A DNA stretch of 36,482 nt, from assembly GCA_003427395.1 (NCBI GenBank), contig BFEA01000076.1, positions 2,463,534 through 2,500,015 on the forward strand. The letters are read 5' to 3'. The notes beneath the pieces were generated by a model that saw nothing but the letters and a program-made list of their open reading frames with translations, did not search any database and was not told the DNA's origin. Positions 19,760-29,453 of this stretch are shown one piece after another. The translations under genes and the position numbers were made by a program. This stretch comes from Chara braunii. Its lineage: Eukaryota; Streptophyta; Charophyceae; Charales; Characeae. Within the stretch, counting starts at the first letter, position 1. The number at the start of each line of letters is the position of its first letter.

Positions 19760-20974
19760 TGCAATGACTTGCTGGTTCAGGTCGCCTGTGGCCTATCTCT
19801 GACGACGTTGTACTCTAGGTAGGGACAGATTCGTAATTTTGTTTGGCTGAGGACTAACCAAGAGACCTGCCTGTATGGGAAATTCGTGAGGAACATATCT
19901 GTAAATATAGAAATATGGGCCCTGTACTAACTCGATTTTCCTACAGCTACCCCTAGGACAGACAGGTCCTATGGGCCTATGTTGATAGACTGTCCTATAG
20001 CCTATAGCCGGGTAGGGAGAGGCCCTACAGGCCGAAACTGAAACGGTACCGGTCGGTTAGTCAGTCCCGTCTAGGTCGGTCTAGGCTAGAGTAGAGTATA
20101 GATAGGATGGGGACATCGGTCCTGGGCTTTTTGGCAGTTGACACTTCGTGGTGGAAGTTGCTGCACACACCGTATCAGGTCGTGGTTGCTGATTCCGGTG
20201 GTGGAGACAGCGGACATAGCCAGACCTTCGGAGCGCTGACCAGACTGGGGCCAACGCTGTCCGCTCTGACTCTCTGGGAGTTAAAGCGGTCTGGGCTATC
20301 AGAGGTTTGATGCGTTGGGGCACGTGGTGCACTGCTGACCCTCCTTAGGAGTAAGGTCCCAGTGGCGATGCAGCCATAGCTGCATCTTCTCGAAGATTAT
20401 CATCGTCTGGACTTCATCTTCATCAGGGACTGTTGGCTTTGAGCTTCTTCTTCATCTTCTGGATGGCGATTGGCTCTGGGAGCCTGTTTCACTTCGGCGC
20501 AGGCCACTGAGCTGGATGTCAGGGTGGCGCTGGGTGTTACCTGGGATTTCGGTGCTAATTTTAGTTGTTCCGAGTGGTGGGGTTGAGGCGCTACCCCTCT
20601 GAGGGTAGCGCAACAGTGTTCTGGGGTTACTCAGTGGAAACGATGCTCTGAGTTTAATAAACAGTTGCAATATTGTGTTTGAGTTGTCATCTCTTCATTG
20701 ATTTCTGGCTGTGATCACTCGATTGTCTTCTATGAATGATTGTTGGGATCTGTGTGGAGAGAATTCACAGTTTGTGTGTTCTGTCACTTCGCTCCTCTGA
20801 GTCTTCCGTTGTGTTTCTTTCTGTTGGGCGGTGTGATACTCCACTACCTCTCCCCTTCCTTCTATGCATGTATGGGCGTGTACGGGAATTCTTGTGAGTG
20901 AGTGTTGATCAAATTTTAACAGACAATCATGTTCATAACATACCTCCTCCCTTTCGGAGGGAAACATCATTGCA
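19760..20974 (+). repeat. 3' LTR of the first chromovirus (1215 bp)
   Basis: It starts TGCAATGA and ends TCATTGCA, a perfect 8-bp terminal inverted repeat of the TG...CA type, directly after the polypurine tract and close to the end of pol. An AATAAA lies at 20656-20661. No second copy is in the window, so the boundaries rest on these internal signs. Confidence 0.75.
20656..20661 (+). promoter_or_regulatory. Possible polyadenylation signal in the LTR
   Basis: AATAAA followed by T/G-rich sequence (attgtgtttgagttgtc), as in LTR R regions. Confidence 0.45.
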
Positions 20975-21303
20975 GACTCTGATATTGCCCATAGAGGCCC
21001 TAGACTCAGACTCGTTGGGCTGATAGCCGCCTAGACCTACCCTACAACTACTAGGCCTCTAAAAATACCAACTTTTGCCTTCTTCTGCTCGGCCTCGAGT
21101 ACCCAGCACATCTACTTCTACTTGGTGTGGTACCGGCCTACTTGCTACTCGAGTGTTTTCTCGCTGCCCTAAGTGTCGCGGGCCTCGTGCCCCGCCACTT
21201 GAGTGTTTTTCCCCCACTGCAACCCTCATCGTCACGGCCACAGGTAAGAACCAGCCCTACGAGCCTCCAAACAAGCAAGTACCCTTGCGGGTCACACACA
21301 CTG
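20975..21303. other. Spacer between the two chromoviruses
   Basis: 329 bp without a recognisable gene or repeat. It ends in a short cacacacactg stretch beside the next LTR and may be old host DNA or the remnant of another element. Confidence 0.45.
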
Positions 21304-21940
21304 TGGCATACTGTGTAGCGACACAGGCCTGCAGGGCCCGTTCCGCGTTCTCGGCCTAAAAGCCTAGAAATAAGGGCTTACAGGCCCCATGTCGTTTCAG
21401 CCTGAAAACTGAAAACGAGGGCCTGCAGGCCCTATTTCGTTTTCAGCCTATAGCAGGGTCGTTCAGGCCCTGAGTCTTTTCAGCCTGAAACGGAGGGCCA
21501 CTTTCGGGCCCTCATAAGATCGTCCTGCCCTAGAACTCGGGCAACAAACCAAGGTTTTGGGAACATGCTATTTTTGGCCTGTTCCCCACACCAGCCTCAG
21601 CAGGAGCTGCATCGCCAGCCCCTGGCTTGCCTTGGCATTGGCAAGAGCAGCCTCCTGGACTGCCTCGCCCTGCAGCTGCAGGCAGTCAGGAGGCAGGCCG
21701 AGTAGTACATAGGGAGTTCCCATGCACTTCACGGGTAGGTAGTTGGACAGAAGGCAGGAGGCAGTCTTCAGGATTCAGCAGCAGCACTTCGGAGCGTTGC
21801 AGGAGTAGCTACGCGCTAGCAGTAGTCTTCAGCGCTGGGCGCTAGTAGGTGGTAGTAGTAGTGTTGGGGAGAGATGGCTGAATCTATTGATTACTCATTA
21901 GTAAATCAAGTAGGACTTCGTCAAATCTCTGAAACAAATA

Positions 21941-22133
21941 TCTGAAAATTTCTGATTATCGCATTTTGTTTTACCTGAAAATTTCTGATATTAGTATTTC
22001 GTTTTCGCGCAACAAATATCTGAAAATTTCTGATAATCGCATTTCGTTTTATTTGAAAATTCCTGATAGTAGCATTTCGTTTCTCTGATATTCGCATACA
22101 TAGCCGAAAATTTCTGATGTCAACATTTCGTTT
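21941..22133. repeat. Short tandem repeats in the LTR, ~40-60 bp spacing
   Basis: Five imperfect copies of tgaaaatttctgat followed by gcatttcgttt. They may be LTR enhancer-type repeats; no function is shown. Confidence 0.7.
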
Positions 22134-22135
22134 TC

Positions 22136-22400
22136 TAGGCATATTAGGATAACGATAGAAGTGGTCATATTCTCGGAAACCAGATTTATTCTTTTATGAA
22201 AATCGAAATCTCCATTCTATCTCGCAAATTTTTTTGAAAACCGAAATCTTGCAAAGCCTACTAGCATTTCGTTAGGCATATTAGGAGGTTGCCATATTCT
22301 CAGAAACTAGATTTAGTTCGTTTCTGAAAATCACATCTCTACTCTATTTCGCAATTTTTTTTTTTCAAGATCGAATTTTTGTGAAAGCCGAAACTTTGCG
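22136..22400. repeat. ~130-bp direct duplication in the LTR
   Basis: aggcatattagga begins both copies (about 22136 and 22274), followed by ccatattctc-type, ctatttcgcaa-type and aaagcc(g/t)a-type segments in the same order. Confidence 0.65.
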
Positions 22401-22573
22401 GAACCTGGCTTAGATCTCGCTCATAGTACTCTTCTGACATGCCTCACTCATAGCAAATGGACAAACATACAAAAAAAAAAAGAAAAAAAAAGGGAGGAAA
22501 GTATAGCTGGGTTGGTTACCTACCTGCGTTTTCCCTCCCACCCACCCCTTTGCATGCATTCCCAGGTTGGTTC

Positions 22574-22655
22574 AGTGCTACGTCAGCAGTGCCACGTCAG
22601 CAACAGTGCCACGTTAGCAATACCACGTCAGCAACAGTGCCACGTTAGCAGTGCC
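22574..22655 (+). promoter_or_regulatory. Array of GCCACGTCAGCA boxes before gag
   Basis: Five close copies of (t)gccacgt(c/t)agca in about 80 bp, ending 9 bp before the gag ATG. The reverse complement contains TGACGTGG, a known plant bZIP (ACGT-core) binding motif. The copies lie in the leader or at the LTR end. A regulatory role is inferred; it could also be a plain minisatellite. Confidence 0.5.
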
Positions 22656-22663
22656 CCGCCACC

Positions 22664-23378
22664 ATGACAGGCTCAACTCTGGGCATGCCAGGCCAACTGG
22701 CCAATGAGTCCATTGTCGAGTACCGACAGCGTTTCGAAGCTCAGCTCGCACTAATCGAGGCTGAGGAACAACGCCAGCCGGCAGCCGAGGTTGTCCGCCT
22801 ACAGGCTGAAGCGGCGGCAACAGTTGAAAAGCAGTGACTTCAAGCCAAAGCTGAAGCAGATACCCAGGCACGCCGCAAGGAGGCCCAAGATCTGTTACAG
22901 CGGCATGAAGCGACCAACATTGAAAAGCTCACGTTTTGGCATTTTGAACCATCTGAGCAGCACGACGACGCGACACCGGAGGAGCAGCATAAGGAATTCA
23001 TGGCCAAGCTCATGACCAGGTTGGTTTACACTTGTAACCACCTGCAGTCCGAGTTGGCGAACCTCCAGCGGGCCGTGCGGAACCACAAGGCTCAGCACAA
23101 GGATGCAGCACGGGCACTTGATTCCCGTGTACAGGACTTGGAGCAAACTGCACCAAGACCGGAGGCTGGCGAGTCCAGCAGTGCACCCTCTGCCCACCAA
23201 CTGGAGGAACGCGTAGATCACGTAGTGGCAATGCTAGGTGATATCAACGCCTTCGCGGCGCCAGCCGCCATTAGCCAACAGCTGGGCACCTTGAAGACCG
23301 AGATCAGGCAGCGGCAACAGCCGTCTGACCCCGATCGCAGCACCAGCACGGTGAAGCATTACAAAATGCCGACGTTCC
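22664..23378 (+). pseudogene. gag: gag N-terminal part, second chromovirus
   Basis: ATG 22664 in a strong context (gccaccATGa) opens MTGSTLGMPGQLANESIVEY, then a long Ala/Glu/Gln-rich helical region likely to form coiled coils (QRQPAAEVVRLQAEAAATVE; QLEERVDHVVAMLGDINAF). A TGA at 22835 interrupts it in frame. Near 23376 the frame passes from HYKMPTFR straight into sequence that makes sense only in another frame, and no capsid-like domain is present. An internal deletion that removed the capsid region is the likeliest cause. Confidence 0.8.
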
Positions 23379-23813
23379 GCCGAAATCATCAACAAGGCGA
23401 GGGAGATCATCAAGACAAACAGGGCGGCTTCACACGAGAAGTCAACGTGGCAGCCAACCTATGTGGAGAAGGTGAAAACTGGTCCGCGACCGCAGCATGT
23501 CGCTGCAGTCCAATCGGACAACATTGTGGAAGACCCGGCAGCCACCCAAGCGTCACGTGAGGGAGATCAGGTGGTTGCTGTGCAGCTGCGAAGCAACAAC
23601 AAGTCCCGAGGAAACAGGAAGGCGAAAACCGCATCGCCGACCGAAAACGGACAGCCAGCCCCATGGGTCAAGTTTCACTTGACCGAGGTGGAATACAAGT
23701 GGCGCGGCCGCTATGGCTGCTGCTATTGGTGCAACAGCACCAAGCACAAGACCTCCCAACGCCCGGATCAAGGCAAAGAGGATGTTCGGCCTCGCATCAA
23801 CTCGGGAAACTGA
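23379..23813 (+). pseudogene. gag: gag C-terminal part with degenerate zinc knuckle
   Basis: The frame starts at the deletion junction (AEIINKAREIIKTNRAASHE) and runs to TGA 23811. It is rich in Asn/Lys/Arg/Ser and ends with a zinc-knuckle region CCYWCNSTKHKTSQR. The C-x2-C-x4-H spacing is right, but the position of the last Cys is Arg (codon CGC, one base from TGC), so the knuckle probably lost zinc binding. The stop is immediately preceded by a GGGAAAC heptamer in the zero frame. Confidence 0.78.
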
Positions 23814-23850
23814 GTTGCGCGGGAGGTGAGGCGACTCCACCTCTCACTCC
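23804..23850 (+). promoter_or_regulatory. Probable -1 ribosomal frameshift signal, gag/protease
   Basis: The heptamer G GGA AAC (23804-23810) is in the correct X XXY YYZ register of the gag frame, directly before the gag TGA at 23811. A -1 slip gives G-K-L-S-C-A and enters the protease frame, open for over 300 codons. Eleven bases downstream, ggaggtgag (23822-23830) can pair with ctcactcc (23843-23850) to form a hairpin with one bulge. The same heptamer is an established slippery site in some retroviruses. Function here is inferred. Confidence 0.65.
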
Positions 23851-24817
23851 GCCAGATTCGGTCGCCTTGCTAGCGACCTCCTACACATCTGGGGAGGATG
23901 CGAATTTCGCAAGTTCTCGGTACACTTACGAGGACTATGCTGTCCACTTGGTCCCACCGTTGGACCAACCGCTCCACGTGCAACATTCTACCGCATTCAC
24001 GGTTTCACCACCATCGACAACCGATTCGGCAGCTTCGCCACCACCCATCGCCGGGGATTCGACGTCATGGTCAAGACTTGAAGAGCTCGACCCGTTGACG
24101 TTCGCGGACTTCCAGTGGATGCCCGTTCCCCCGACCGGTCGATTGCCGAAACCGCATTGCAACGTGCTCATGGCACAACTGCGGGATTACGTGCACACTG
24201 CAGTACCAACTTCGTTGATGGACGCCGGAGTAGAGGTTCTCGACCTTCACAATTACATTGCGAAGATCGACCGTGAGTTCAACACACAACGGTACGACGA
24301 CATCGACGCAGCATTGTTATATGTACGCATTCAGATCGAAGAGGCGACCTGCAGCACTTTGATTGATTGCGGAGCATCTCGCAACTACATGAGCCACGAC
24401 CTTATGGTACGCGCCGGCCTTGGCCCACACGTCCGGAGGAAGTCCCAGCCTACGCAAGTCACGTTGGCAGACGGTCACACGCACAAGTCAATCGACCGGT
24501 GCATTGATGACGTCCCCGTGTACTTTGCCCCGCATGCAAGCGAGGCGGTGTCCTTCGATATTTTGGACACCAAATTCGACATGATCTTGGGCATGTCATG
24601 GCTGCGAAGCAAGGATCACCCGGTGAACTTCTACCGCCACACCATTTACGTTCGTGATCAGAACGGAGTACTAGTCCCATGCACGGTGCCTCCTCCTCAC
24701 CCTTCGATCAGCTGCCACGTGGTGTCCGCCGCAAGCATGCGAGCTTCCATCATCAGAGACAACATCGAGGAGATGGGGGTGTGTTTTCTCCACGCCCTCC
24801 CGCCCCATGACGCTTAA
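23811..24817 (+). pseudogene. pol: Aspartic protease region of the second chromovirus
   Basis: This is the frame entered by the -1 slip. It begins with a Pro/Ser/Thr-rich spacer (TPPLTPPDSVALLATSYTSG to about 24100), then a domain with the active-site loop STLIDCGASRNYMS (Asp codon at 24365) and the later block FDMILGMSWL (about 24590). The triad reads DCG instead of DTG/DSG, a change I cannot judge without relatives. A TAA at 24815 ends the frame, and RT continues in the same frame beyond it, so protease and RT were one polyprotein. Confidence 0.82.
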
Positions 24818-25907
24818 TCGACGGAGTCATCTTCGGACCCACGCATCACCGAGCTTCTCGACGCCTACGGCGACGTGTTCGAAGGCCCGCACGGAGTAGT
24901 ACCGGATCGGCCCATCCGCCACGAGATCATCCTCGAGGACGGGGCTGTACCTCCGCGTGGTTGCATCTACCGAATGAGCGAGGAAGAGGTAAGTGTGCTA
25001 CGGGCAAAACTCGACGACCTTCTTGAGAAAGGCTGGATTCGGCCTAGCTCCTCGCCATACGGTGCTCCCGTTCTCTTCGTCCGGAAGAAGAACACGGATC
25101 TGCGGTTGTGCATCGATTATCGCAAGCTCAACGAGCAAATGGTCAAGAACGCTGACCCTCTTCCACGCATCGACAACCTCCTCGAACGGCTGGGCGGCGC
25201 CAAGTTCTTCTCCAAGCTAGACCTCAAATCGGGATATCACCAACTCGAGATCCGGCAGGAGGACCACTACAAGACCACGTTTAAGACGCGATATGGGCAT
25301 TTCGAATGGCTGGTTATGTCGTTTGGCCTTACGAATGCCCCAGGCACTTTCCAAGCGACTATGACAACGAAGTTCTGACACATGCTGGATCGATTCGTAC
25401 TTATCTACCTCGACGACATTTTGGTGTACAGTCGGAGTTTGGACGAGCATGTCGAGCACCTGCGCACCGTTTTGGAGCGGCTACGACAAGCCAAGTACAA
25501 AGCCAACCGCGACAAATGCGAATTTGCGCGGGAGAAGCTGGAGTATTTGGGACATTATGTGACGCCGCAAGGCATCCGTGCGCTTGCGGACAAGATCGAG
25601 GCCATCCGCGTATGGCCCGAGCCCACCAACACCACAGACGTCAGTTCATTCGTGGGGTTGGCGGGCTACTATCAACGATTCATCACCGGGTACTCAAGGA
25701 TTGCTGCACCTATGACGAGATTACAATCGCCAAAGGTACCATTCATATTCGATGACGGCGCACGCCGGTCATTCCAAACACTCAAAACGGCCATGCTCAT
25801 GGCACCCGTTCTTAGCATCTACGACCCCACCCTGCCAACGAGAGTGACAACCGACGCTTCCGGCTATGGCATTGGGGCAGTCTTGGAACAACACGATGGC
25901 GACGACT
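24818..25907 (+). pseudogene. pol: Reverse transcriptase and start of RNase H, second chromovirus
   Basis: In frame with the protease after the TAA at 24815. The fingers/palm region shows [40 protein letters not shown], then [13 protein letters not shown] with the first catalytic Asp and [15 protein letters not shown] at 25376 interrupts it just before the second half, which carries YLDDILVYSRS (active-site YLDD, near 25409). The thumb follows (LGHYVTPQGIRALADKIEAI; FVGLAGYYQRFITGYSRIAA), then the RNase H start (DASGYGIGAVLEQH). The frame is lost near 25905. All RT hallmarks are kept apart from the stop. Confidence 0.92.
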
Positions 25908-26230
25908 GATTTCAGCCACAAAGTGCCTCCCATCAATTGGCTTGATGATGCAAGGAAGAAGGAGCTGCTCGCGTTCGTGATGGTTCTCAAGCGATGGCGG
26001 CACTTCCTCCTTGGGCGTCGAAGGTTCACATGGGTCACGGACAACAACCCATTGACCTACTACAAGACGCAGGATACGGTGAGCAGCACGATCGGACGAT
26101 GGATGTACTTCATCGACCAATTTGACTTCACACTGAAACACCTCGCTGGCCTCTCCAATCGCGCCGCAGATGCACTCTCGCGAAGACCCGATCTTTGCGC
26201 TATGACACATCATGCCTTCGCTCGACGAGG
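25908..26230 (+). pseudogene. pol: RNase H, remainder (second chromovirus)
   Basis: This continues the RNase H domain in another frame after a small indel near 25905: FSHKVPPINWLDDARKKELL, the RRFTWVTDNNPLTYYKTQ strand with the conserved TDNNPL, and the end of the domain at IGRWMYFIDQFDFTLKHLAG with ADALSRRPD. A second frame change near 26225 (around gccttcgctcgacgagg) leads into integrase. The indels look like ordinary decay. Confidence 0.88.
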
Positions 26231-27699
26231 AACTCCATCGACACTTCATCCGGGGCTATGAGTCTGATCCGGACTTCTCCACGTTGTATGTGCAGCTATC
26301 TTCGGATCACCCGTCGGCCAGCCACTATTGCATTGTCGACGGGTACTTGCTCCTCCACTCGAGAGGCAAGGACTTATTGTGTGTCCCACGAAACCGTCGT
26401 CTTCGCACTCGCCTTCTCGGGGAGTACCATGACTCGCGACTCGCCGGCCATTTCAGAGTCAACCGCACTATCGCACGGCTTCGACAACGATTCCGATAGC
26501 CCGACCTCATTACCAATGTCACTCGGTATTGCGACTCTTGCGAAGTTTGCCGACGGAGCAAGCCCCGCAATCGCAACCCCTACGGCGAGTTGCGCCCGAT
26601 GCCTATCCCACGGGAACCCGGCCTCTCCATTGCCATGGATGTCATCGGACCATTTCCCCGCGATCACCTCGGGCACGACGGCATCCTCACGGTCATGGGC
26701 CGTTTGAGTAAGTACGCGTGTTTCCTCCCTTGCAAGTACTACTCCACGACTCCCGAGCTGGCACGCCTCTTGCACACCGGCTGGATTTGCGGCCACGGTG
26801 TACCGGAAGACATAGTCAGCGACCGCGACACTCACTTCATGTCGGCATTTTGGACTGCTCTCATGCAGGAGTCCGGCACGAAGATGAAACCAAGTTCGGC
26901 TCGGCATCCACAGACGGACGGGCAAACGGAGCGGGCACATCAAACCGCTCAAATAATGCTTTGTACGCTCATCCATCCGGACTAGAAAGATTGGGTTGAC
27001 CGCCTCCCCGACATCGAGTTCGCCTACAACACTTCGGTGCACCCGGCGATCGGCGTGACTCCATTCGAGTTGCACCACGGTGGACGGAAAGGCCGTATCT
27101 TCGCCGACCTTCTCCTCCCACAACCAGCCGACATCGGCGTTGATTGCTCTCCCGCTTCCGTCCGGAAATACAAGGAAGTGTCGGCTCAAGCCCGCGCAAA
27201 CATGCAAAAGGCTCAAGTCTGCATGCAGTAGCAAGCCAACAGGCACCGCGTGTCATGTCCTATCCGCGCCGGTAATCTGGTTTGGGTCTCCGCGGAAGAG
27301 TTTGCACTGGAACAGGATGTTTCACGCAAACTGCTTCCCAAGTGGTTTGGACCATGGCCCGTAACATCAGCCACGGGCGATGCGCCCGATGGCCCTTCAT
27401 TTGTGATCAACATCCCCCCGCATCTGACGGTCCATCCAGTCTTTCAAGCCTTGAAGTTGGCGACATACACACCAGCTAAGAGCGACGACTTCCCGAGCCG
27501 ACGATCGCAGGACCCTCCTTCTATGGATGGTCATTAGGAAGTTGACCGCGTCATCACCGATCGCAAGTACGGCAGCAAGCCTCAACAGTACAAGGTTACA
27601 TTCAAATCATGCGATCGCGACGACACTCGGTGGATTTCAGGAGCAAATTTGAAAGCATCCGCACCGGTGATCTACGCTCATTACGAGAAGCAAAGGTAA
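26231..27699 (+). pseudogene. pol: Integrase with GPY/F module and chromodomain (second chromovirus)
   Basis: One frame throughout, with TAG stops at 26497, 26983, 27229 and 27535 and a terminal TAA at 27697. The zinc-binding His pair lies in GEYHDSRLAGH (about 26428 and 26449) and the Cys pair in YCDSCEVC (about 26530). The DDE triad is complete: Asp in SIAMDVIGPFP (26638), Asp in VSDRDTHF (about 26821) and Glu in DGQTERAH (26929). After the core come YNTSVHPAIGVTPFEL, a basic strand, KLLPKWFGPWPVTS (GPY/F) and, from about 27538, a chromodomain-like VDRVITDRKYGSKPQQYKVT ending in TRWISGANL. Such elements insert in silent or centromeric chromatin. Confidence 0.92.
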
Positions 27700-27792
27700 A
27701 CTCAGGGAACTTCATGACCTGCCCCTCCCAACCGGACTGTGGTCCCTCCCTTAGACATACAGCTTCGCCCTCGCAGGTAAGCTCGACCTTTC

Positions 27793-27809
27793 AAGGAGGG
27801 GGGGGGGGG
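27793..27809 (+). promoter_or_regulatory. Polypurine tract of the second chromovirus
   Basis: aaggag followed by a G run, 17 purines in all with 12 consecutive G, directly before the 3' LTR start. It fixes the LTR boundary. Confidence 0.85.
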
Positions 27810-27848
27810 TGGCATACTGTGTAGCCACACGGGCCTGCAGGGCCCGCT
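27810..27848 (+). repeat. 3' LTR of the second chromovirus, truncated to 39 bp
   Basis: TGGCATACTGTGTAGC, then cacacgggcctgcagggcccg, matches the first 39 bp of the 5' LTR at 21304 with two mismatches and then stops. The inverted-repeat arm starts at the same point, overlapping by a few bases (gcccg). Confidence 0.85.
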
Positions 27849-28857
27849 GTCGAGACTGGTGAGTCCCGAATAACTTCCCATCACTCGAGAGACTGAATAT
27901 GGGTAAACTGTGCACAACAGAGAAATCTGGAGTAAGGAGGCGGGAGAGACAAAAGGCAAAGGATGAGGCCGCAGGAGGAAGTGATGCCCTGGGGTGAGAA
28001 CCACAGGAGGAAAGAACTAGCGACGGCAAGCAAGCGAGCCTAAGAACAGGGGCACATAGAACACAGCATGAGGCCGGGAGGGCCGTTGGAACGCAATAAG
28101 ACTAAGGCTAAAGGGCCCTTGAGCCAGCAAAAGCAGCATGGCAGCGATAAAGGAATGAGGGAATCAAGGGATGAGCGGCCCAAAGGCCGTAGGTAAATAA
28201 AGAACATGGGGTCGACATGGGGGCCACCTACGGGAGCCTCGAGGTAGAGGCCCGCGACCAAAGGAACCGGCATGCGCTAGGCGCAAGAAAAGACGAGGGC
28301 GAGGGGTCACCATGGGGCGGCAAAACGCCTAAGGGACGTGGGACACCTCGGGGAAAGGCACCCGGGGCCACATGGGACTAAGTAAAAATAATGGCATCCG
28401 GGGCGAAAAGTGTCGGGGACCGCCGACAAGACTAAGTGTCGGGGACCACTGATGGGACTAAGTGTCGGGGACCACCGGCGGGACTAAGTGCCGGGGAACA
28501 CCGACGGGACAAGTGGCGGGGACATGTAAAAGTCCCAAGAGGAAACGGCGGCACCACATGAAGGAAAATAATAAAGGCAAGGTGCACCGTCAAGATCGAA
28601 ATCTTGACGGCCAAGAATATTAGCACCGCTAGTAGCAAACGGGAAGGCCGAAAATAAAAGAAAAAGTAAAGAAACTTGAAGTGGGAGGCATGGGAGCAAT
28701 CCAAAAAATCTCGGATCAGCCTCCCTCAAGAAAATGGAATCAAAAGAGACTCCATGTGAAAAATAGCCCTCTGGGAGAAAATCGGAGTAGGAGGGCCCAC
28801 TATGGGAGAAAAATAGAAATGAAGGGAAGCTCCCATGGGCATGAGAAGGGCATTATT

Positions 28858-28881
28858 GCAGTCCGATATATGATGGACTGC
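28858..28881. repeat. GCAGTCC hairpin, right arm only
   Basis: gcagtcc pairs with ggactgc around gatatatgat. The left arm lacks this hairpin at the matching place (near 18139), where it reads tatgcccatggg without interruption. Confidence 0.75.
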
Positions 28882-29429
28882 ACTTTGGGCATAGGAAGGG
28901 CCAAAACTAGGAGGAAGAGGCAAGAAAAGGGCCTTAACGGCCACTTGACACTTGCCATGCTAGAAAAAAGAGAGAAAAGAAAAGAAAATGAGGGAGAATA
29001 AAACAAGAAGAGTGAGAGGGAGTGAGCGAGTTGGCCGTCAGTAGGGACTGCCACAAGTAGGGACTGGCAGGTCCCTACTGTCCAAGAAAGGAGGAAAAGA
29101 AAAGAAAAGAAAAAGAAAAGAAAAGAAAAAGAAAAAGGTCTTAACGGTAAAAAACGGCCACTTGGGGAGATTCATCCGTGACCAGATTCATTCTGGAATA
29201 TGGCGGTTACAAAGGACTTGGATTTTCTTTGATTTTGAAGAGAAAATCAAAGAAAATCAAGGCCCCATGCAACCGGAATAAAACGGATTGTATGCATGAG
29301 GAGAAACACATGTTTTAGGTGCATCCGGAGCCAAAATCAAGTCCGGATGCACTTGGGAGTTGGTCGTTTCTTTTTCTTTTGAGTAAGGGCTAGTTGTGGG
29401 ACATTGGGGCTAGGGAATTGACCCCCATT

Positions 29430-29453
29430 GCAGTCCGAGTTGCAATGGACTGC
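29430..29453. repeat. GCAGTCC hairpin, right arm
   Basis: gcagtcc pairs with ggactgc, with outer ccccat/atgggg pairing. Counterpart of 17566-17589. Confidence 0.75.

Larger units (their letters stand above)
21304..22640 (+). repeat. 5' LTR region of the second chromovirus (3' edge approximate)
   Basis: The left edge is set by identity with the 3' LTR start after the polypurine tract. The right edge is uncertain because no primer-binding site was recognised. It holds repeated ggcctgcagggccc-like palindromes (21328-21480), a ctgaaaatttctgat repeat cluster (21941-22133), a ~130-bp direct duplication (22136-22400) and an A-rich run near 22470. Confidence 0.6.
21304..27848 (+). mobile_element. 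Chromovirus (Ty3/gypsy), nearly full length, decayed
   Basis: Order: 5' LTR, gag, protease, RT, RNase H, integrase with GPY/F and chromodomain, polypurine tract, and the first 39 bp of the 3' LTR. The LTR start is fixed by the direct repeat tggcatactgtgtagc at 21304 and 27810. The 3' LTR breaks off at the edge of the right inverted-repeat arm. In-frame stops lie at 22835, 24815, 25376, 26497, 26983, 27229 and 27535. Frame changes fall near 23378 (a deletion), 25905 and 26225, plus the probable programmed shift at 23804. It is dead as a mobile element. Confidence 0.9.
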
